A stretch of 64,000 nt of DNA from an uncultured Methylobacillus sp. (GCA_946478865.1 CAMLDO010000010.1:1-64000); one strand, 5' to 3'; numbered from the stretch's first letter, positions 35,737-46,947 are shown. Made by a program: numbers and translations. Notes: generated by a model not told the origin, from the sequence alone.

Positions 35737-35813
35737 CCCGTTTAATTTGAACGGGAAATTCCCACACACGTTCACGTATAGGGTGCCCATATCGGGTTTC
35801 TGGGGACGTGTGG
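35737..35813 (+). promoter_or_regulatory. Structured rpsB leader (possible S2 autoregulation site)
   Basis: Two stems are visible in the 5' leader. CCCGTT (35737-35742) pairs with AACGGG (35750-35755). CCACACACGT (35762-35771) pairs with ACGTGTGG (35806-35813) with a two-base bulge, enclosing a C-C-C/G-G-G rich loop. In enterobacteria S2 represses rpsB-tsf through its leader; the same role here is inferred. Confidence 0.5.
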
Positions 35814-35842
35814 AGGCTTAACCTTATACAGGAGTATATAAA

Positions 35843-36586
35843 ATGTCCGTGACCATGCGTCAAATGCTGGAAGCCGGGGTGCACTTCGGCCACCAGACCC
35901 GTTACTGGAACCCTCGTATGGCGCCGTTTATTTTCGGCGACCGTAACAAGATCCATATCGTCAACCTCGAAAAAACCCTGCCGATGTTCGAAGACGCACT
36001 CAAGTATGTGCGTCAGCTGGCCGCCAACAAGGGCCGCATCCTGTTCGTCGGCACAAAGCGTCAGGCTCGCGAAATCATCAAGGAAGAAGCCGAGCGCGCA
36101 AGCTGCGCTTACGTTAATCACCGCTGGCTGGGCGGCATGCTGACCAACTTCAAGACGGTCAAGCAGTCCATCAAGCGTCTGTCCGACTACCAAGCCATGA
36201 TGGAAGACGGCAGCTTCGAACGCCTGGGCAAGAAGGAAATCCTGGGCTACAAGCGCGAAATCGAGAAGCTCGAACGCTCCATCGGCGGTATCAAGGATAT
36301 GGGCGGTCTGCCGGATGCCATCTTCATCGTCGACGTCGGCCATGAGTCCGGCGCCGTGACCGAAGCCGGCAAGCTTGGCATACCGGTGATCGGCATCGTC
36401 GATACCAACAACTCTCCGGAAGGCGTGTCCTACATCATCCCGGGCAACGACGACTCCAGCCGTGCAATCCGTCTGTACGCACGCGGTATCGCCGACGCTG
36501 TCCTGGAAGGCCGTAGCCAGTCGATCAACGAGATCGTCAAGGCCGCCTCCGCAGAAGAGTTCGTCGAAGAATCGGCGGCGCAGTAA
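35843..36586 (+). CDS. rpsB: 30S ribosomal protein S2
   Basis: Small-subunit protein (247 aa) starting [20 protein letters not shown], the usual first block. The [20 protein letters not shown] signature and the central coiled coil (about 105-155) are present. The ribosome site AGGAG at 35831-35835 is good. First gene of the long operon to rnhB, with a terminator-like hairpin before tsf. Confidence 0.98.
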   Translation: MSVTMRQMLEAGVHFGHQTRYWNPRMAPFIFGDRNKIHIVNLEKTLPMFEDALKYVRQLAANKGRILFVGTKRQAREIIKEEAERASCAYVNHRWLGGMLTNFKTVKQSIKRLSDYQAMMEDGSFERLGKKEILGYKREIEKLERSIGGIKDMGGLPDAIFIVDVGHESGAVTEAGKLGIPVIGIVDTNNSPEGVSYIIPGNDDSSRAIRLYARGIADAVLEGRSQSINEIVKAASAEEFVEESAAQ

Positions 36587-36595
36587 CAAACCCTG

Positions 36596-36620
36596 AAAAA
36601 GGGGCGCAAGCCCCTTTTTT
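36596..36620 (+). terminator. Terminator/attenuator between rpsB and tsf
   Basis: Stem AAAAAGGGGC / GCCCCTTTTTT around a GCAA tetraloop with the U-run formed by the 3' arm. A similar partial terminator sits between rpsB and tsf in E. coli and lets S2 exceed EF-Ts. A second palindrome, TCCGCAA/TTGCGGA (36624-36638), follows. Confidence 0.8.
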
Positions 36621-36666
36621 GTATCCGCAATTTGCGGAATCAAGAATTCAAGTAAGGAGAATTACG

Positions 36667-37548
36667 ATGGCGGAAATTACCGCAGGCATGGTGAAGGAAC
36701 TGCGTGAGCGCACCGACGCCCCGATGATGGATTGCAAGAAGGCACTGACCGAAGCCGAAGGCGATATGGCCCGTGCGGAAGAAATTCTGCGCGTGCGTTT
36801 CGGCAACAAGGCGAGCAAGGCCGCTGGCCGCGTGGCTGCTGAAGGTACCGTCGGTATCTTCATCAGTGCAGACGGCAAGCTGGGTTCCATGGTCGAAGTC
36901 AATTGCGAAACCGATTTCGTGGCCAAGAACGACGACTTCCTGGCACTGACCAAGAACCTGGCTGATCTGGTTGCCAACAACAATCCGGCTGATGTGGAAG
37001 CCCTGTCCGCACTCAAGATCGGCGATTCCACTGCTGACGAAGTGCGTGCTCAACTGGTCGGCAAGATCGGTGAAAACATGACCGTTCGCCGTTTCGTGCG
37101 CGTTCCGGCGCAAGGCAAGCTGGCTAGCTACGTGCATGGCGGCAAGATTGGCGTGCTGGTGGATCTGGTGGGCGGCGATGAAGCGCTGGCCAAGGACATC
37201 GCGATGCATATCGCGGCAGCCAAGCCGAAGTCGCTGGATGCTTCCGGCGTCGATGCCGCACTGATCGAGTCCGAGCGCCGCGTGGCGATCGAGAAGGCCA
37301 AGGAAGCCGGTAAGCCGGAAGCGATGCTGGAAAAGATCGCCGAAGGTACCGTGCAGAAGTTCCTCAAGGACGTGACCCTGCTGAATCAGGTGTTCGTCAA
37401 GGCCGAAGACGGCAAGCAAACTATCGAGCAATTGCTGAAGTCCAAGGGTGCCAGCGTTGCCGGCTTCACGATGTATGTCGTGGGCGAAGGCATCGAGAAG
37501 AAGGTTACCGACTTCGCCGCTGAAGTGGCTGCTGCTGCCAAGGTGTAA
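36667..37548 (+). CDS. tsf: Elongation factor Ts
   Basis: Guanine nucleotide exchange factor for EF-Tu (293 aa). Start [16 protein letters not shown] with AAGGAG upstream; the family hallmarks [12 protein letters not shown] and the [13 protein letters not shown] core are intact. Seven bases separate it from pyrH. Codon use is strongly biased, as expected for a highly expressed gene. Confidence 0.98.
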   Translation: MAEITAGMVKELRERTDAPMMDCKKALTEAEGDMARAEEILRVRFGNKASKAAGRVAAEGTVGIFISADGKLGSMVEVNCETDFVAKNDDFLALTKNLADLVANNNPADVEALSALKIGDSTADEVRAQLVGKIGENMTVRRFVRVPAQGKLASYVHGGKIGVLVDLVGGDEALAKDIAMHIAAAKPKSLDASGVDAALIESERRVAIEKAKEAGKPEAMLEKIAEGTVQKFLKDVTLLNQVFVKAEDGKQTIEQLLKSKGASVAGFTMYVVGEGIEKKVTDFAAEVAAAAKV

Positions 37549-37555
37549 GCAAAGC

Positions 37556-38272
37556 ATGACGACCCCCGCCTTCAAACGTATCCTGCTCAAGCTGTCCGGC
37601 GAAGCCCTCATGGGCGAGGACAGCTATGGTATCAACCGTGCCACCATCGAGCGCATCGTCGCCGAGATCAAGGAAGTGGTCGATCTCGGCGTCGAGGTCG
37701 GGGTGGTGATTGGCGGGGGCAATATTTTTCGTGGCGTGGCGCCGGCGGCGGCCGGCATGGATCGCGCCACGGCCGATTACATGGGCATGATGGCGACCGT
37801 GATGAACGCGCTGGCGCTGCAGGACGCGATGCGTCAGATCGGCCTCGTGAGCCGCGTACAGTCCGCGCTCAACATCGAGCAGGTGGCCGAGCCCTATATT
37901 CGCGGCAAGGCGATCCGTTACCTGGAAGAAGGGCGCGTGGTGATCTTCGGAGCCGGTACCGGCAACCCGTTTTTCACGACCGATACGGCTGCTGCGCTGC
38001 GCGGCATGGAAATGAATGCCGATATCGTGCTCAAGGCAACCAAGGTAGACGGCGTCTACACCGACGACCCCAAGACGCATCCCGATGCGATGCGCTACAA
38101 GACACTGACATTCGACGAAGCCATCATCAAGAACCTCAAGGTGATGGATGCAACCGCGCTGACCCTGTGCCGCGACCAGAAGCTGCCGATCTGTGTGTTC
38201 AGCATCTTCAAGCAAGGCGCGCTAAAGCGCGTGGTGATGGGCGAAGACGAAGGCACGCATGTGCTACCCTAG
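37556..38272 (+). CDS. pyrH: Uridylate kinase
   Basis: Phosphorylates UMP to UDP (238 aa, hexameric amino-acid-kinase fold). [12 protein letters not shown] near the start, G-G-G-N-I-F-R-G (phosphate loop) and the C-terminal D-A-T-A-L-T-L-C block are clear. The ATG at 37556 is used; upstream in-frame codons lie in tsf in another frame. Order tsf-pyrH-frr is classic. Confidence 0.97.
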   Translation: MTTPAFKRILLKLSGEALMGEDSYGINRATIERIVAEIKEVVDLGVEVGVVIGGGNIFRGVAPAAAGMDRATADYMGMMATVMNALALQDAMRQIGLVSRVQSALNIEQVAEPYIRGKAIRYLEEGRVVIFGAGTGNPFFTTDTAAALRGMEMNADIVLKATKVDGVYTDDPKTHPDAMRYKTLTFDEAIIKNLKVMDATALTLCRDQKLPICVFSIFKQGALKRVVMGEDEGTHVLP

Positions 38273-38290
38273 CAACTCGAGGAGACTGAC

Positions 38291-38848
38291 ATGCTGAATG
38301 ACATCAAGAAAACCGCAGAACAGAAGATGCAGCGCGCGATCGAGGTCCTCAAGACCGACCTCGCCAAGGTGCGTACCGGCCGTGCGCATGCTGGTTTGCT
38401 GGATCACGTGATGATCGAGTATTACGGCAGCATGGTGCCGATCAGCCAAGTCGGTAGCGTCAGCTTGGCCGATGCCCGTACGATCACCGTGCAGGCGTGG
38501 GAAAAGCCGATGCTGGCCAAGATCGAGAAGGCGATTCGCGAGTCTGACTTGGGCCTCAATCCGGCCAATAGTGGCGATATGCTGCGCGTGCCGATGCCCG
38601 CGCTGACTGAAGAGCGTCGCCGCGACCTCATCAAGGTGGTCAAAGGCGAGGGTGAAGACGCCAAGGTGTCGATACGCAACGTGCGTCGCGATGCCAATGA
38701 TCAGCTCAAGAAGCTGCTCAAGGACAAGGAAATCAGCGAGGACGACGAACGCCGTGCGCAGGACGAAATCCAGAAGCTGACCGACAAGTACGTAATCGAA
38801 GTGGACAAGGCCCTGCAGGTCAAGGAAGCCGACCTGATGGCTATCTGA
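38291..38848 (+). CDS. frr: Ribosome recycling factor
   Basis: Splits post-termination ribosomes with EF-G (185 aa, usual length). Start [20 protein letters not shown]; the L-x-K-V-R-T-G-R-A family signature ([10 protein letters not shown]) and the R-R-D-A-N-D-Q-L-K hinge are present. A hairpin lies just after the stop, before uppS. Confidence 0.97.
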   Translation: MLNDIKKTAEQKMQRAIEVLKTDLAKVRTGRAHAGLLDHVMIEYYGSMVPISQVGSVSLADARTITVQAWEKPMLAKIEKAIRESDLGLNPANSGDMLRVPMPALTEERRRDLIKVVKGEGEDAKVSIRNVRRDANDQLKKLLKDKEISEDDERRAQDEIQKLTDKYVIEVDKALQVKEADLMAI

Positions 38849-38856
38849 GTCGAACG

Positions 38857-38881
38857 AGGGTGAATCTAGACCATTCACCCT
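38857..38881 (+). terminator. Hairpin between frr and uppS
   Basis: Perfect 9-bp stem AGGGTGAAT / ATTCACCCT with loop CTAGACC. Only a broken T-run follows (TTGTCT), so it may be a weak terminator or processing site that separates the translation genes from the lipid genes. Confidence 0.5.
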
Positions 38882-38920
38882 TGTCTGACTGCATTTCATC
38901 CTTCCGTTGAAAGGGCAGCC

Positions 38921-39676
38921 TTGGCTCTCTTCGCCAGTTCCACACAAGATATTCCCGAGTCTCCCGAGATTCCTCGCCACATTGCCATCATCATGGACGG
39001 CAACGGGCGCTGGGCCAAAAAGCGTTTTCTCCCACGCGTCATGGGCCACAAGCGCGGCGTCGAAACCGTGCGCGACGTGGTCAAGCAATGCGTCAACATG
39101 GGCGTCCAGTACCTCACGTTATTCGCTTTCAGCAGCGAAAACTGGCGGCGACCTCCTGAGGAAGTCTCATTCCTCATGGGGCTGTTCATGGAGGCGCTCA
39201 AGCGCGAAGTGGTCAAGCTGCACCAGAACCAGATTCGCCTGGTGATGATCGGTGACCGTTCCCGTTTCGATCCGCCGCTGCTGCACGCCATCCAGGAAGC
39301 CGAGCGCCTGACTCAGCACAACACGCGCCTCACGCTCACCATTGCTGCCAATTACGGCGGCCGTTGGGATATTCAGCAGGCTGTGCAGCGCATGTTGCAT
39401 GTGCATCCTGAGCTCGTGAACGGGTTCAGCGAAAGCGATCTTTCCAATTTCCTTTCCATGCACTATGCGCCGGAGCCTGATCTTTTCATCCGTACTGGTG
39501 GGGAAAAGCGGATCAGTAATTTCCTGCTGTGGCAGCTGGCGTATACCGAACTCTATTTCACCGATACGCTCTGGCCCGACTTCGACCACCACGCATTCAC
39601 GCAAGCACTCCAGTCCTATCGTCAGCGCGAGCGGCGTTTCGGCAGAACCAGCGAGCAGGTGAGCTCCAATGCTTAA
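38921..39676 (+). CDS. uppS: Undecaprenyl diphosphate synthase (cis-prenyltransferase)
   Basis: Makes C55 lipid carrier for peptidoglycan and O-antigen (251 aa). Signature [13 protein letters not shown] at 20-32 holds the catalytic Asp; [15 protein letters not shown] sits near the C-terminus. It starts with TTG at 38921 with AAAGGG before it. Overlaps cdsA by eight bases. Uses farnesyl diphosphate, the same substrate as HpnD. Confidence 0.95.
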   Translation: MALFASSTQDIPESPEIPRHIAIIMDGNGRWAKKRFLPRVMGHKRGVETVRDVVKQCVNMGVQYLTLFAFSSENWRRPPEEVSFLMGLFMEALKREVVKLHQNQIRLVMIGDRSRFDPPLLHAIQEAERLTQHNTRLTLTIAANYGGRWDIQQAVQRMLHVHPELVNGFSESDLSNFLSMHYAPEPDLFIRTGGEKRISNFLLWQLAYTELYFTDTLWPDFDHHAFTQALQSYRQRERRFGRTSEQVSSNA

Positions 39677-40487
39677 GGAGCGTGTCGGAACAGCACTTGT
39701 GCTGTTCGTGCTGTTTCTCGCCGGCCTGTTTTACCTTTCGAATTTTCAATGGGCGCTGCTCATGCTGGCCGTGGTTTGCATGGGCGCGTGGGAGTGGGCG
39801 ACACTGATAAAACTAAACCCTTTGGGCATCCGGCTGTTCAGCGTGGCCATGGCTGCACTTGGGGCGGGTTTACTGTGGTGCATGACTACTCGCAGCCTGC
39901 TTCCAGTGGATGAAGCCCAGCCCTGGCTGATCATTGGCATCACTATTTTCTGGGCCGTAGCCGTGCCGCTCTGGCTGATATTGCGGCCGCGTATCGATAA
40001 CCGGCTTTTTCTGGCCGGCGTCGGGCTGTTGGTACTGTTGCCCACCTGGATGGCGCTGGACGGTTTGCGACGGATCAGCCCGCTATTGCTTCTTGCCGTG
40101 ATGTTTACCGTATGGATTGCCGATACGGCAGCCTATTTTGCTGGCAAGCGTTTTGGTCGTCGTAAATTGGCGCCGGCTATCAGCCCGGGTAAAACATGGG
40201 AGGGTGTACTAGGCGCCCTGTGCGGCGTTGCCTTGTATGGCCTTGTTTTGTGCACAACTCTGGATGTAAGTTTCTGGCTGATTCCAGGGCTGCTCGTTCT
40301 GGTCGTGTTGAGCGTTGTGGGCGACCTGTTCGAATCATTGCTGAAACGCCAGGCTGGCCTCAAGGATAGCGGCAATCTGTTGCCCGGTCATGGCGGAGTG
40401 CTGGACCGAATTGACGGCCTGACTTCGACCTTGCCGCTCGTGCTCTTCTATTTTCCCGTTTATCGCGCCATACTGGGCTTAGCATGA
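39669..40487 (+). CDS. cdsA: Phosphatidate cytidylyltransferase
   Basis: Inner-membrane enzyme forming CDP-diacylglycerol (272 aa, about seven to eight helices). The C-terminal signature [24 protein letters not shown] is complete, and the earlier S-P-G-K-T-W-E-G block is present. Overlaps uppS by eight bases and dxr by four. Confidence 0.96.
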   Translation: MLKERVGTALVLFVLFLAGLFYLSNFQWALLMLAVVCMGAWEWATLIKLNPLGIRLFSVAMAALGAGLLWCMTTRSLLPVDEAQPWLIIGITIFWAVAVPLWLILRPRIDNRLFLAGVGLLVLLPTWMALDGLRRISPLLLLAVMFTVWIADTAAYFAGKRFGRRKLAPAISPGKTWEGVLGALCGVALYGLVLCTTLDVSFWLIPGLLVLVVLSVVGDLFESLLKRQAGLKDSGNLLPGHGGVLDRIDGLTSTLPLVLFYFPVYRAILGLA

Positions 40488-41671
40488 GCAAGATACAGAA
40501 TATTACCGTCCTGGGCTCCACCGGGACCATAGGCGTGAACACTCTGGACGTGATCGCGCGTCATCCCCAGCGTTATCGTGCTTTTGCGCTTACTGCCAAT
40601 TCACGGGTCGAACCCTTGCTGGAGCAATGCCGTCGTTTCGAACCGGCATATGCCGTCGTAGGCGATGCCGATGCTGCCGAATTGCTAAGCAAGCAACTCA
40701 GAAATGAGGGGCTGGCAACCGTAGTTTTGTGCGGTACTGAAGCGCTTGAAAAAGTAGCCTCCATGCCCGAAGTGGATGCTGTCATGGCAGCCATTGTCGG
40801 GGCCGCAGGGCTGCGTCCTTCGTTGGCAGCCGCTCGTGCCGGCAAACGCGTACTGCTTGCCAACAAGGAAACCCTGGTGATGTCAGGCAAGCTGTTCATG
40901 GATGCCGTGCATCAGAGCGGCGCCATCTTGCTGCCTATCGATAGCGAGCACAATGCGATCTTTCAGGTCATGCCGCCCAATATCGAGCAGGGATTGGCGA
41001 AGGCCGGAGTCAGCAAGATTCTGCTGACTGCTTCTGGCGGTCCTTTCCGCAAGCTTGCGATGGACGAGTTGGCGCACGTCACCATTGCTCAGGCACTTAA
41101 TCACCCGAACTGGGTCATGGGCCCCAAAATCACTATCGATTCCGCTACCTTGATGAACAAGGGCCTGGAGGTCATTGAAGCGTACTGGCTGTTCGACGCC
41201 AGCCCGGAACAGATCGAAGTGGTAATTCATCCGCAAAGCGTCATTCACTCGATGGTGGAATATATCGACGGTTCGGTATTGGCCCAGCTGGGTAATCCGG
41301 ATATGCGTACTCCCATCGCTTATGCACTCGCTTATCCCGAGCGCATTCCCAGCGGTGTCGGTCCGCTCGATCTGTTCAAGGTCGCCCGGCTGGATTTCGA
41401 AGCGCCGGATACGATCCGCTTTCCATGCCTGCGCCTCGCGTTCGAAGCCTTGCGCCGCGGCGATACCGCCCCGGCAATCCTGAATGCGGCAAATGAAGTG
41501 GCGGTTCAGGCTTTTCTCGCCAGCAAGATCGCTTTCATGGATATTCCGCGCATGATCGAGGATACCCTGTCCACGATGACGATTGCTGAAGCGGCAAGTC
41601 TGGAAGATCTCATCTCTATCGATCAGGCTGCGCGCTGCGTGGCCGAATCCTGGGTTGAGGCCTGCGTTTGA
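40484..41671 (+). CDS. dxr: 1-deoxy-D-xylulose 5-phosphate reductoisomerase
   Basis: Second MEP-pathway step (395 aa). NADPH motif G11-S-T-G-T-I-G, metal-binding D-S-E-H-N-A-I-F-Q and the flexible-loop P-N-W-x-M-G segment are present. It feeds isoprenoids to uppS next door and to HpnC/D/E elsewhere in the window. Four-base overlap with cdsA and TGATG with rseP. Confidence 0.97.
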   Translation: MSKIQNITVLGSTGTIGVNTLDVIARHPQRYRAFALTANSRVEPLLEQCRRFEPAYAVVGDADAAELLSKQLRNEGLATVVLCGTEALEKVASMPEVDAVMAAIVGAAGLRPSLAAARAGKRVLLANKETLVMSGKLFMDAVHQSGAILLPIDSEHNAIFQVMPPNIEQGLAKAGVSKILLTASGGPFRKLAMDELAHVTIAQALNHPNWVMGPKITIDSATLMNKGLEVIEAYWLFDASPEQIEVVIHPQSVIHSMVEYIDGSVLAQLGNPDMRTPIAYALAYPERIPSGVGPLDLFKVARLDFEAPDTIRFPCLRLAFEALRRGDTAPAILNAANEVAVQAFLASKIAFMDIPRMIEDTLSTMTIAEAASLEDLISIDQAARCVAESWVEACV

Positions 41672-43026
41672 TGACGACCTTGCTGGCATTCCTGTTTACC
41701 CTGGGAGTGCTCATTACGATCCACGAATACGGGCACTACAAGGTGGCGCGCCTGTGCGGGGTCAAGGTTTTGCAATTTTCCATTGGTTTCGGACGAGCGC
41801 TTTACAAGCGGCGTTTCGGCAAGGACGGCACGGAATTCATCCTCGCCGCATTTCCGCTCGGTGGCTATGTGCGGATGCTGGATGAGCGCGAGGCTCCGGT
41901 CCCCGAGCAGGAAATGCATCGTGCATTCAATCGTCAGCCGGTATGGAAACGCATGGCTATCGTCGTGGCTGGCCCGCTTGCCAATCTGCTGCTGGCGGTG
42001 TTCCTCTACTGGGTGCTTTTCATGGCTGGCGTGACCGGGCTGAAACCCACGCTTGGAAATATTTCTCCTGATTCAGCTGCGGGAAGGGCCAGCATGAAGG
42101 CCGGCGAGGTCGTACGCAAAGTCGGGGGTGAGCCGGTCAGCTCCTGGCAGGATGTGCGCTGGCAGATACTGCAGCAATCCATGAAGGCATCCACGCTTGA
42201 GATCGAGGCTGCCAATGGCGAAAGCGAACTTCATCTGCACCGCTTGGATATCTCGTCCCTTGCGCATGATGATCCGGAGCGCGACATTCTCGATCAGCTG
42301 GGGCTCAAGCCATATCAGCCTCCCATGCCTGCCCGAGTCGGGGAGGTAGTTGCGAATAGCCCGGCAGAAAAGGGCGGGTTGAAGGTGGGCGACACCATCG
42401 TGTCGGTCAACAATGCCTCGGTTTCAGGATGGGAAGGCTTTGTAACCCTTGTGCGTGAAAGTCCTGGCCGCCTGCTGGCCATTCAGGTAGAGCGTGACGG
42501 TCGACCGATGATGCTGGAGATCACGCCGGAATCGGCCAAGGAGGGAAGCAAGACCATCGGCCGGATTGGAGCAGCTTATCGCATGGAGCAAGCCGAACTC
42601 GACAAGCTGCTGGTTGAAATCCGTTATTCTCCTGGCTCCGCTTTCGTGCATGCATTGGGCAAGACTTGGGATACATCCGTTTTCAGCCTGAAAATGCTGG
42701 GCAATATGTTGACGGGAGCGATTTCATGGAAAGGTGTAAGCGGTCCTGTCACGATTGCCAGTTATGCTGGGCAGAGTGCGCAAGTGGGATGGAAGGCCTT
42801 CCTGACTTTTCTTGCGCTGGTCAGCATCAGCCTGGGAGTCTTGAATCTGCTGCCTGTCCCGGTTTTGGACGGCGGGCATTTAATGTATTATATGGTCGAA
42901 TTTTTCAAGGGCAGTCCGGTTTCGGATCGCGCCATGGAAATCGGGCAAAGAATAGGACTTGCGCTGTTGGGCCTGCTCATGGCGTGCGCCTTGTATAACG
43001 ATATCAACCGACTCATCACAGGCTGA
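41671..43026 (+). CDS. rseP: Site-2 protease RseP
   Basis: Intramembrane zinc protease (451 aa) that cleaves RseA to release sigma-E and clears signal peptide remnants. Zn motif H18-E-Y-G-H22 in the first helix, two PDZ domains (about 125-205 and 215-300) and N-L-L-P-V-P-V-L-D-G-G near 400. It starts at ATG 41671 overlapping the dxr stop. Placed directly before bamA, as in many proteobacteria. Confidence 0.96.
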   Translation: MTTLLAFLFTLGVLITIHEYGHYKVARLCGVKVLQFSIGFGRALYKRRFGKDGTEFILAAFPLGGYVRMLDEREAPVPEQEMHRAFNRQPVWKRMAIVVAGPLANLLLAVFLYWVLFMAGVTGLKPTLGNISPDSAAGRASMKAGEVVRKVGGEPVSSWQDVRWQILQQSMKASTLEIEAANGESELHLHRLDISSLAHDDPERDILDQLGLKPYQPPMPARVGEVVANSPAEKGGLKVGDTIVSVNNASVSGWEGFVTLVRESPGRLLAIQVERDGRPMMLEITPESAKEGSKTIGRIGAAYRMEQAELDKLLVEIRYSPGSAFVHALGKTWDTSVFSLKMLGNMLTGAISWKGVSGPVTIASYAGQSAQVGWKAFLTFLALVSISLGVLNLLPVPVLDGGHLMYYMVEFFKGSPVSDRAMEIGQRIGLALLGLLMACALYNDINRLITG

Positions 43027-43034
43027 ACCTAATA

Positions 43035-45362
43035 ATGAAGCTCAAGCTCCGCCACATTCCGCTCCTGGTTCTCGGGTTATATGCGGCATCCGCTCAGGCA
43101 ATGGAGCCCTTCCTCATCAAAGATATCCGCGTCGAAGGCATACAACGTACCGAAGCCGGTACGGTGTTCAACTACCTCCCGGTCAAAGTGGGTGAAACCA
43201 TTGACGACCAGCGTGCGGCGCAGGCGATCAAGGCTTTGTATGCCACTGGCTTCTTCAAGGATGTACGGCTGGAGCAGGAAGGCGACGTCCTAGTCGTCAC
43301 GGTTCAGGAACGCCCTGCGATTGCGCAGATCGATTTCAGCGGCAACAAGGCTTTCCCTAGCGACAAGATGAAGGAGGGGCTGAAGCAGATCGGCCTCGCC
43401 GAAGGCATGATTTTCGACCGTTCCATGCTGGACAAGGCCGAGCAGGAAATCAAGCGGCAGTACCTTAGCCAGGGCAAGTACGGAGCGACGGTAAAGACCG
43501 TCGTCAATCCTCTCGAACGCAATCGTGTTGCCGTACGATTCGACATTGAAGAGGGGGTGGTTTCCAAGATTCGCGGCATCAACATCGTCGGCAATCAGGT
43601 CTTTGACGATAAGGATCTGCTGGAGCAGTTTAGCCTGACGACACCGAACTGGATGAGCTGGTGGACCAAGGACGATCAGTACTCCAAGCAGCGGCTGACA
43701 GCCGACCTGGAAGCCTTGCGCTCGTACTACATGAATCAGGGTTATCTGGAATTCAATATCGAGTCCACGCAAGTTTCGATTACCCCTGACAAGCGCGACA
43801 TTTATATCACTGTAAACATCAGTGAGGGCGAGAAATACACGGTTACTGACGTCAAGATGGCCGGTGAGATGCTCGTCCCTGAGGATGAATTGCGCAATCT
43901 GATTACCGTACAGCCGGGTGAAGTATTCAACCGTGAAAAACTGACCTCTTCGAGCAAGTCGATCGGCGATCGGCTGGGTAACGACGGCTATGCCTTCGCG
44001 AACGTCAATGCCGTGCCGGAAGTGGACAAGGAAAAACATACCGTTGCCTTTACCTTCTTTGTGGACCCCGGTCGCCGTGTTTATGTGCGCCGTATCAATC
44101 TGACCGGAAACACACGTACTCGCGACGAAGTGCTGCGTCGTGAAATGCGCCAGCTCGAATCCGGCTGGTATGCCGCAGACAAAATCAATCGTTCCAAGCA
44201 GCGTCTGGAGCGTCTGAACTACTTCGAGGAAGTGAATATCGAAACACCGGCCGTCTCCGGTACGGCCGATCAGGTCGATCTGAATATCGACGTGACGGAA
44301 AAGTCGACCGGTAGCGTGATGTTCGGTGCCGGTCTGTCGAGTGCGGAAGGTGTGGTGTTGGGCGTGACCGTCAATCAGGCCAACTTCCTCGGGACGGGTA
44401 ATCGTGTGAGTGCGCAGGTGAATACCGGCAAGGTGAATACGACCTATTCCTTGTCGTATACCGATCCTTATTTCACTCCGGACGGCGTCAGCCGCGGTTT
44501 TGACCTCTATCGTAAGGATGTAGACTCCAGCTATTTGGATGTAGGTAGCTATAAGACCTCATCTTATGGTGCCGGCATACGCTTTGGCGTGCCGCTGAAC
44601 GAGCGCGACACCTTTACCACAGGGCTTACCTTGGATTACACCAGTATCGATCTGGAATCCGACAGTCCGGATCGATACAAACGCTATTGTGATGGCGATC
44701 CTTCCGGTTGCGACAACACGACGCTGCGGCTAGATGCCGGCTGGGTGCACGATACGCGTGACAACATTTTGTTTCCCAACAAAGGTGTGCTGCAGAAGCT
44801 GACGGGTGAAGTCGGCTTGCCAGGGCTGGATCAGGAGTATTACAAGATCAATTACCAGCATACTTGGTACAAGGATGTCACGAAAAATATGACGCTGATG
44901 TTGAATGGCGAAATGGGTTATGGCAACAGCTATGGCAGTAATGACTTCCCATTCTTCAAGAATTTCTATGCCGGCGGCGTCAATTCGGTGCGCGGTTACG
45001 AAACCAGCGGCATCGGTCCGCGCGACATCGACTCATCCACGGACAATGATTACGCCGTGGGCGGTACCAAGCGTGTAGTAGCGAATGCCGAGTTGTTCTT
45101 CCCGATCCCCTTTATCAAGGACTCCAAGCAATTCCGTCTGAGTGCCTTCCTTGATGCTGGTTCAGTATGGGGCGACACTGGCGGTGCGAATGTCGAAGGC
45201 AACTGTGATGGTGCCAGCGATTGTCTGCGCTACTCCACCGGTGTCGGCGTGAGCTGGTACTCTCCGTTCGGCCCGATCAAGCTCGTGCTGGCCAAGCCGC
45301 TTAATGAGCAGGAAGGCGACAAGACGGAAGTACTGCAATTCCAGTTGGGTTCGCAGTTTTAA
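43035..45362 (+). CDS. bamA: Outer-membrane assembly factor BamA
   Basis: Omp85 insertase (775 aa). Signal peptide to A-Q-A near 22, five POTRA domains to about 420, then a 16-strand barrel; the last residues G-S-Q-F end in the usual Phe. The lid-loop V-R-G-Y-E motif is present (S-V-R-G-Y-E-T-S-G-I-G-P-R). It folds other barrels, including the PldA and unknown barrel of this window. skp follows. Confidence 0.97.
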   Translation: MKLKLRHIPLLVLGLYAASAQAMEPFLIKDIRVEGIQRTEAGTVFNYLPVKVGETIDDQRAAQAIKALYATGFFKDVRLEQEGDVLVVTVQERPAIAQIDFSGNKAFPSDKMKEGLKQIGLAEGMIFDRSMLDKAEQEIKRQYLSQGKYGATVKTVVNPLERNRVAVRFDIEEGVVSKIRGINIVGNQVFDDKDLLEQFSLTTPNWMSWWTKDDQYSKQRLTADLEALRSYYMNQGYLEFNIESTQVSITPDKRDIYITVNISEGEKYTVTDVKMAGEMLVPEDELRNLITVQPGEVFNREKLTSSSKSIGDRLGNDGYAFANVNAVPEVDKEKHTVAFTFFVDPGRRVYVRRINLTGNTRTRDEVLRREMRQLESGWYAADKINRSKQRLERLNYFEEVNIETPAVSGTADQVDLNIDVTEKSTGSVMFGAGLSSAEGVVLGVTVNQANFLGTGNRVSAQVNTGKVNTTYSLSYTDPYFTPDGVSRGFDLYRKDVDSSYLDVGSYKTSSYGAGIRFGVPLNERDTFTTGLTLDYTSIDLESDSPDRYKRYCDGDPSGCDNTTLRLDAGWVHDTRDNILFPNKGVLQKLTGEVGLPGLDQEYYKINYQHTWYKDVTKNMTLMLNGEMGYGNSYGSNDFPFFKNFYAGGVNSVRGYETSGIGPRDIDSSTDNDYAVGGTKRVVANAELFFPIPFIKDSKQFRLSAFLDAGSVWGDTGGANVEGNCDGASDCLRYSTGVGVSWYSPFGPIKLVLAKPLNEQEGDKTEVLQFQLGSQF

Positions 45363-45392
45363 CGAAACAGGTTGAAAGTCAGGAGAAGTCAA

Positions 45393-45896
45393 TTGAATAA
45401 TTTGTTGAAATTCTTGTTGGTGAGTTGCTTGTCGCTTTCCGCGATGGCCGTTTCTGCCGCCGAGCTGAAGGTGGGTTACGTCCAGGTGGACAAGATTCTG
45501 CAGGAAGCTCCGCAAACATCCGAGAGCGGCAAGAAGCTGGAACGCGAATTCAGCCCGCGTACACAGGAACTGGAACGCATGCAGAAGCAGATTCGCGACC
45601 AGGAGGCTGCGCTGGACAAGGACGGTCTGACCATGTCCGAATCCGACCGCCGCAACCGTGAGCGCGATGTCGCCAACAACAAGCTGGAATTCCAGCGCAA
45701 GCAGCGTGAATTACGCGAGGACATCAACCTGCGCAAGAACGAAGAGCTTTCCGTCCTGCAGGATCGTATCAACAAGGCGGTAACTTCCGTGGCGGAAGCC
45801 GAAGGCTACGATCTGGTGGTCTATAGCGGTGTTGCTTTCGCCAGCAAGAAGGTCGACATTACCGACAAGGTACTGAAGTCGCTCGGCAAGAAGTAA
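45393..45896 (+). CDS. skp: Periplasmic chaperone Skp/OmpH
   Basis: Chaperone holding unfolded outer-membrane proteins (167 aa). Signal peptide ending V-S-A-A near 23, then G-Y-V-Q-V-D-K-I-L and a long coiled coil (about 45-130). It starts with TTG at 45393, preceded by AGGAG at a proper distance; the upstream TTG at 45372 lies before that site and is unlikely. Sits between bamA and lpxD as usual. Confidence 0.93.
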   Translation: MNNLLKFLLVSCLSLSAMAVSAAELKVGYVQVDKILQEAPQTSESGKKLEREFSPRTQELERMQKQIRDQEAALDKDGLTMSESDRRNRERDVANNKLEFQRKQRELREDINLRKNEELSVLQDRINKAVTSVAEAEGYDLVVYSGVAFASKKVDITDKVLKSLGKK

Positions 45897-45906
45897 TTCG
45901 CTGACA

Positions 45907-46947
45907 ATGCATGCCAGCTATTCCCTGCGGGAAATCGCGGCGCAGCTTGGGGGGGAGGTCTTGGGCGACGGTGAAGTGGCCGTCTCCCGCATGGCTTCGC
46001 TAGCAAATGCCACAACCGGTGATCTAAGCTTCCTCTCGGATTCGAAATACCGATCGCTCCTGGAAACTACGGGTGCGTCCGCAGTCATCGTCGGGAAAAA
46101 TGATAGTAAAGCGACGAGTCTCCCTCGTATCGTTACCGACAATCCCTATGCTTATTTTGCGCGGGTTTCGACGCTGCTGAATCCTGTGGCTGCTCCCATG
46201 GCAGGCGTTCATCCGAGTGCTGCCGTGGACTCTACCGTTATCGTTCCCAAATCGGCATCGATTGGTGCTCATGCCGTCATCGGGAAGGGCGTGCATATTG
46301 GAGAGAATGTCGTCATCGGCCCCGGCTCGACCATTGGCGACTATGCGAGCATCGGTGACAATACCGTTCTGCATGCCGGCGTGACCGTTTACCCTGACTG
46401 TGAACTGGGAGCCAACTGTGTGCTGAGTTCTGGAGTCGTAATCGGTGCCGATGGCTTCGGTTATGCGGAAGACGGAGGGCGCTGGGTCAAGATCCCGCAA
46501 GTAGGGCGAGTTGTCATCGGCGATCAGGTGGAAATCGGCGCGAATACCACGATAGACCGGGGTGCGCTCGACGATACGGTGATCGAAGAAGGCGTCAAGC
46601 TGGATAACCTGATCCAGATCGGCCACAATTGCAGGATAGGCGCACATACAGTGATCGCGGGCTGCGTCGGTATTGCCGGCAGTGCGCGCATCGGGCGTCA
46701 TTGTCGTATCGGAGGGGCGGCAATGATACTGGGTCATCTCGAAATTGCGGATGACGTAACTATTTCCCCCGGAAGCATGATTACCCGTTCGCTGGGCAAG
46801 GCGGACACGTATACCGCGCTGATGCCTTTCCAGCCGCATGACAAATGGCTGAAAACGGCAGCGCATCTTCGTCATCTTGGCGATATGGCCGACCGTATCG
46901 CCCAACTCGAAAAAGAACTCGAGGCCTTGAAAAAGGAAAAGAAATGA
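45907..46947 (+). CDS. lpxD: UDP-3-O-acylglucosamine N-acyltransferase
   Basis: Third step of lipid A synthesis (346 aa). The N-terminal uridine-binding domain is followed by a left-handed beta helix of many hexapeptide repeats (about 100-290, [11 protein letters not shown]). The catalytic His in I-Q-I-G-H-N-C is visible. Its stop overlaps the fabZ start by four bases. Confidence 0.96.
   Translation: MHASYSLREIAAQLGGEVLGDGEVAVSRMASLANATTGDLSFLSDSKYRSLLETTGASAVIVGKNDSKATSLPRIVTDNPYAYFARVSTLLNPVAAPMAGVHPSAAVDSTVIVPKSASIGAHAVIGKGVHIGENVVIGPGSTIGDYASIGDNTVLHAGVTVYPDCELGANCVLSSGVVIGADGFGYAEDGGRWVKIPQVGRVVIGDQVEIGANTTIDRGALDDTVIEEGVKLDNLIQIGHNCRIGAHTVIAGCVGIAGSARIGRHCRIGGAAMILGHLEIADDVTISPGSMITRSLGKADTYTALMPFQPHDKWLKTAAHLRHLGDMADRIAQLEKELEALKKEKK

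Noticed and set aside
35669..36643. Long open frame continuing upstream of map, antisense to rpsB
   Set aside because: The map protein has a clear start at 35668; the extra frame is the shadow of rpsB codon bias and has no family-like sequence.
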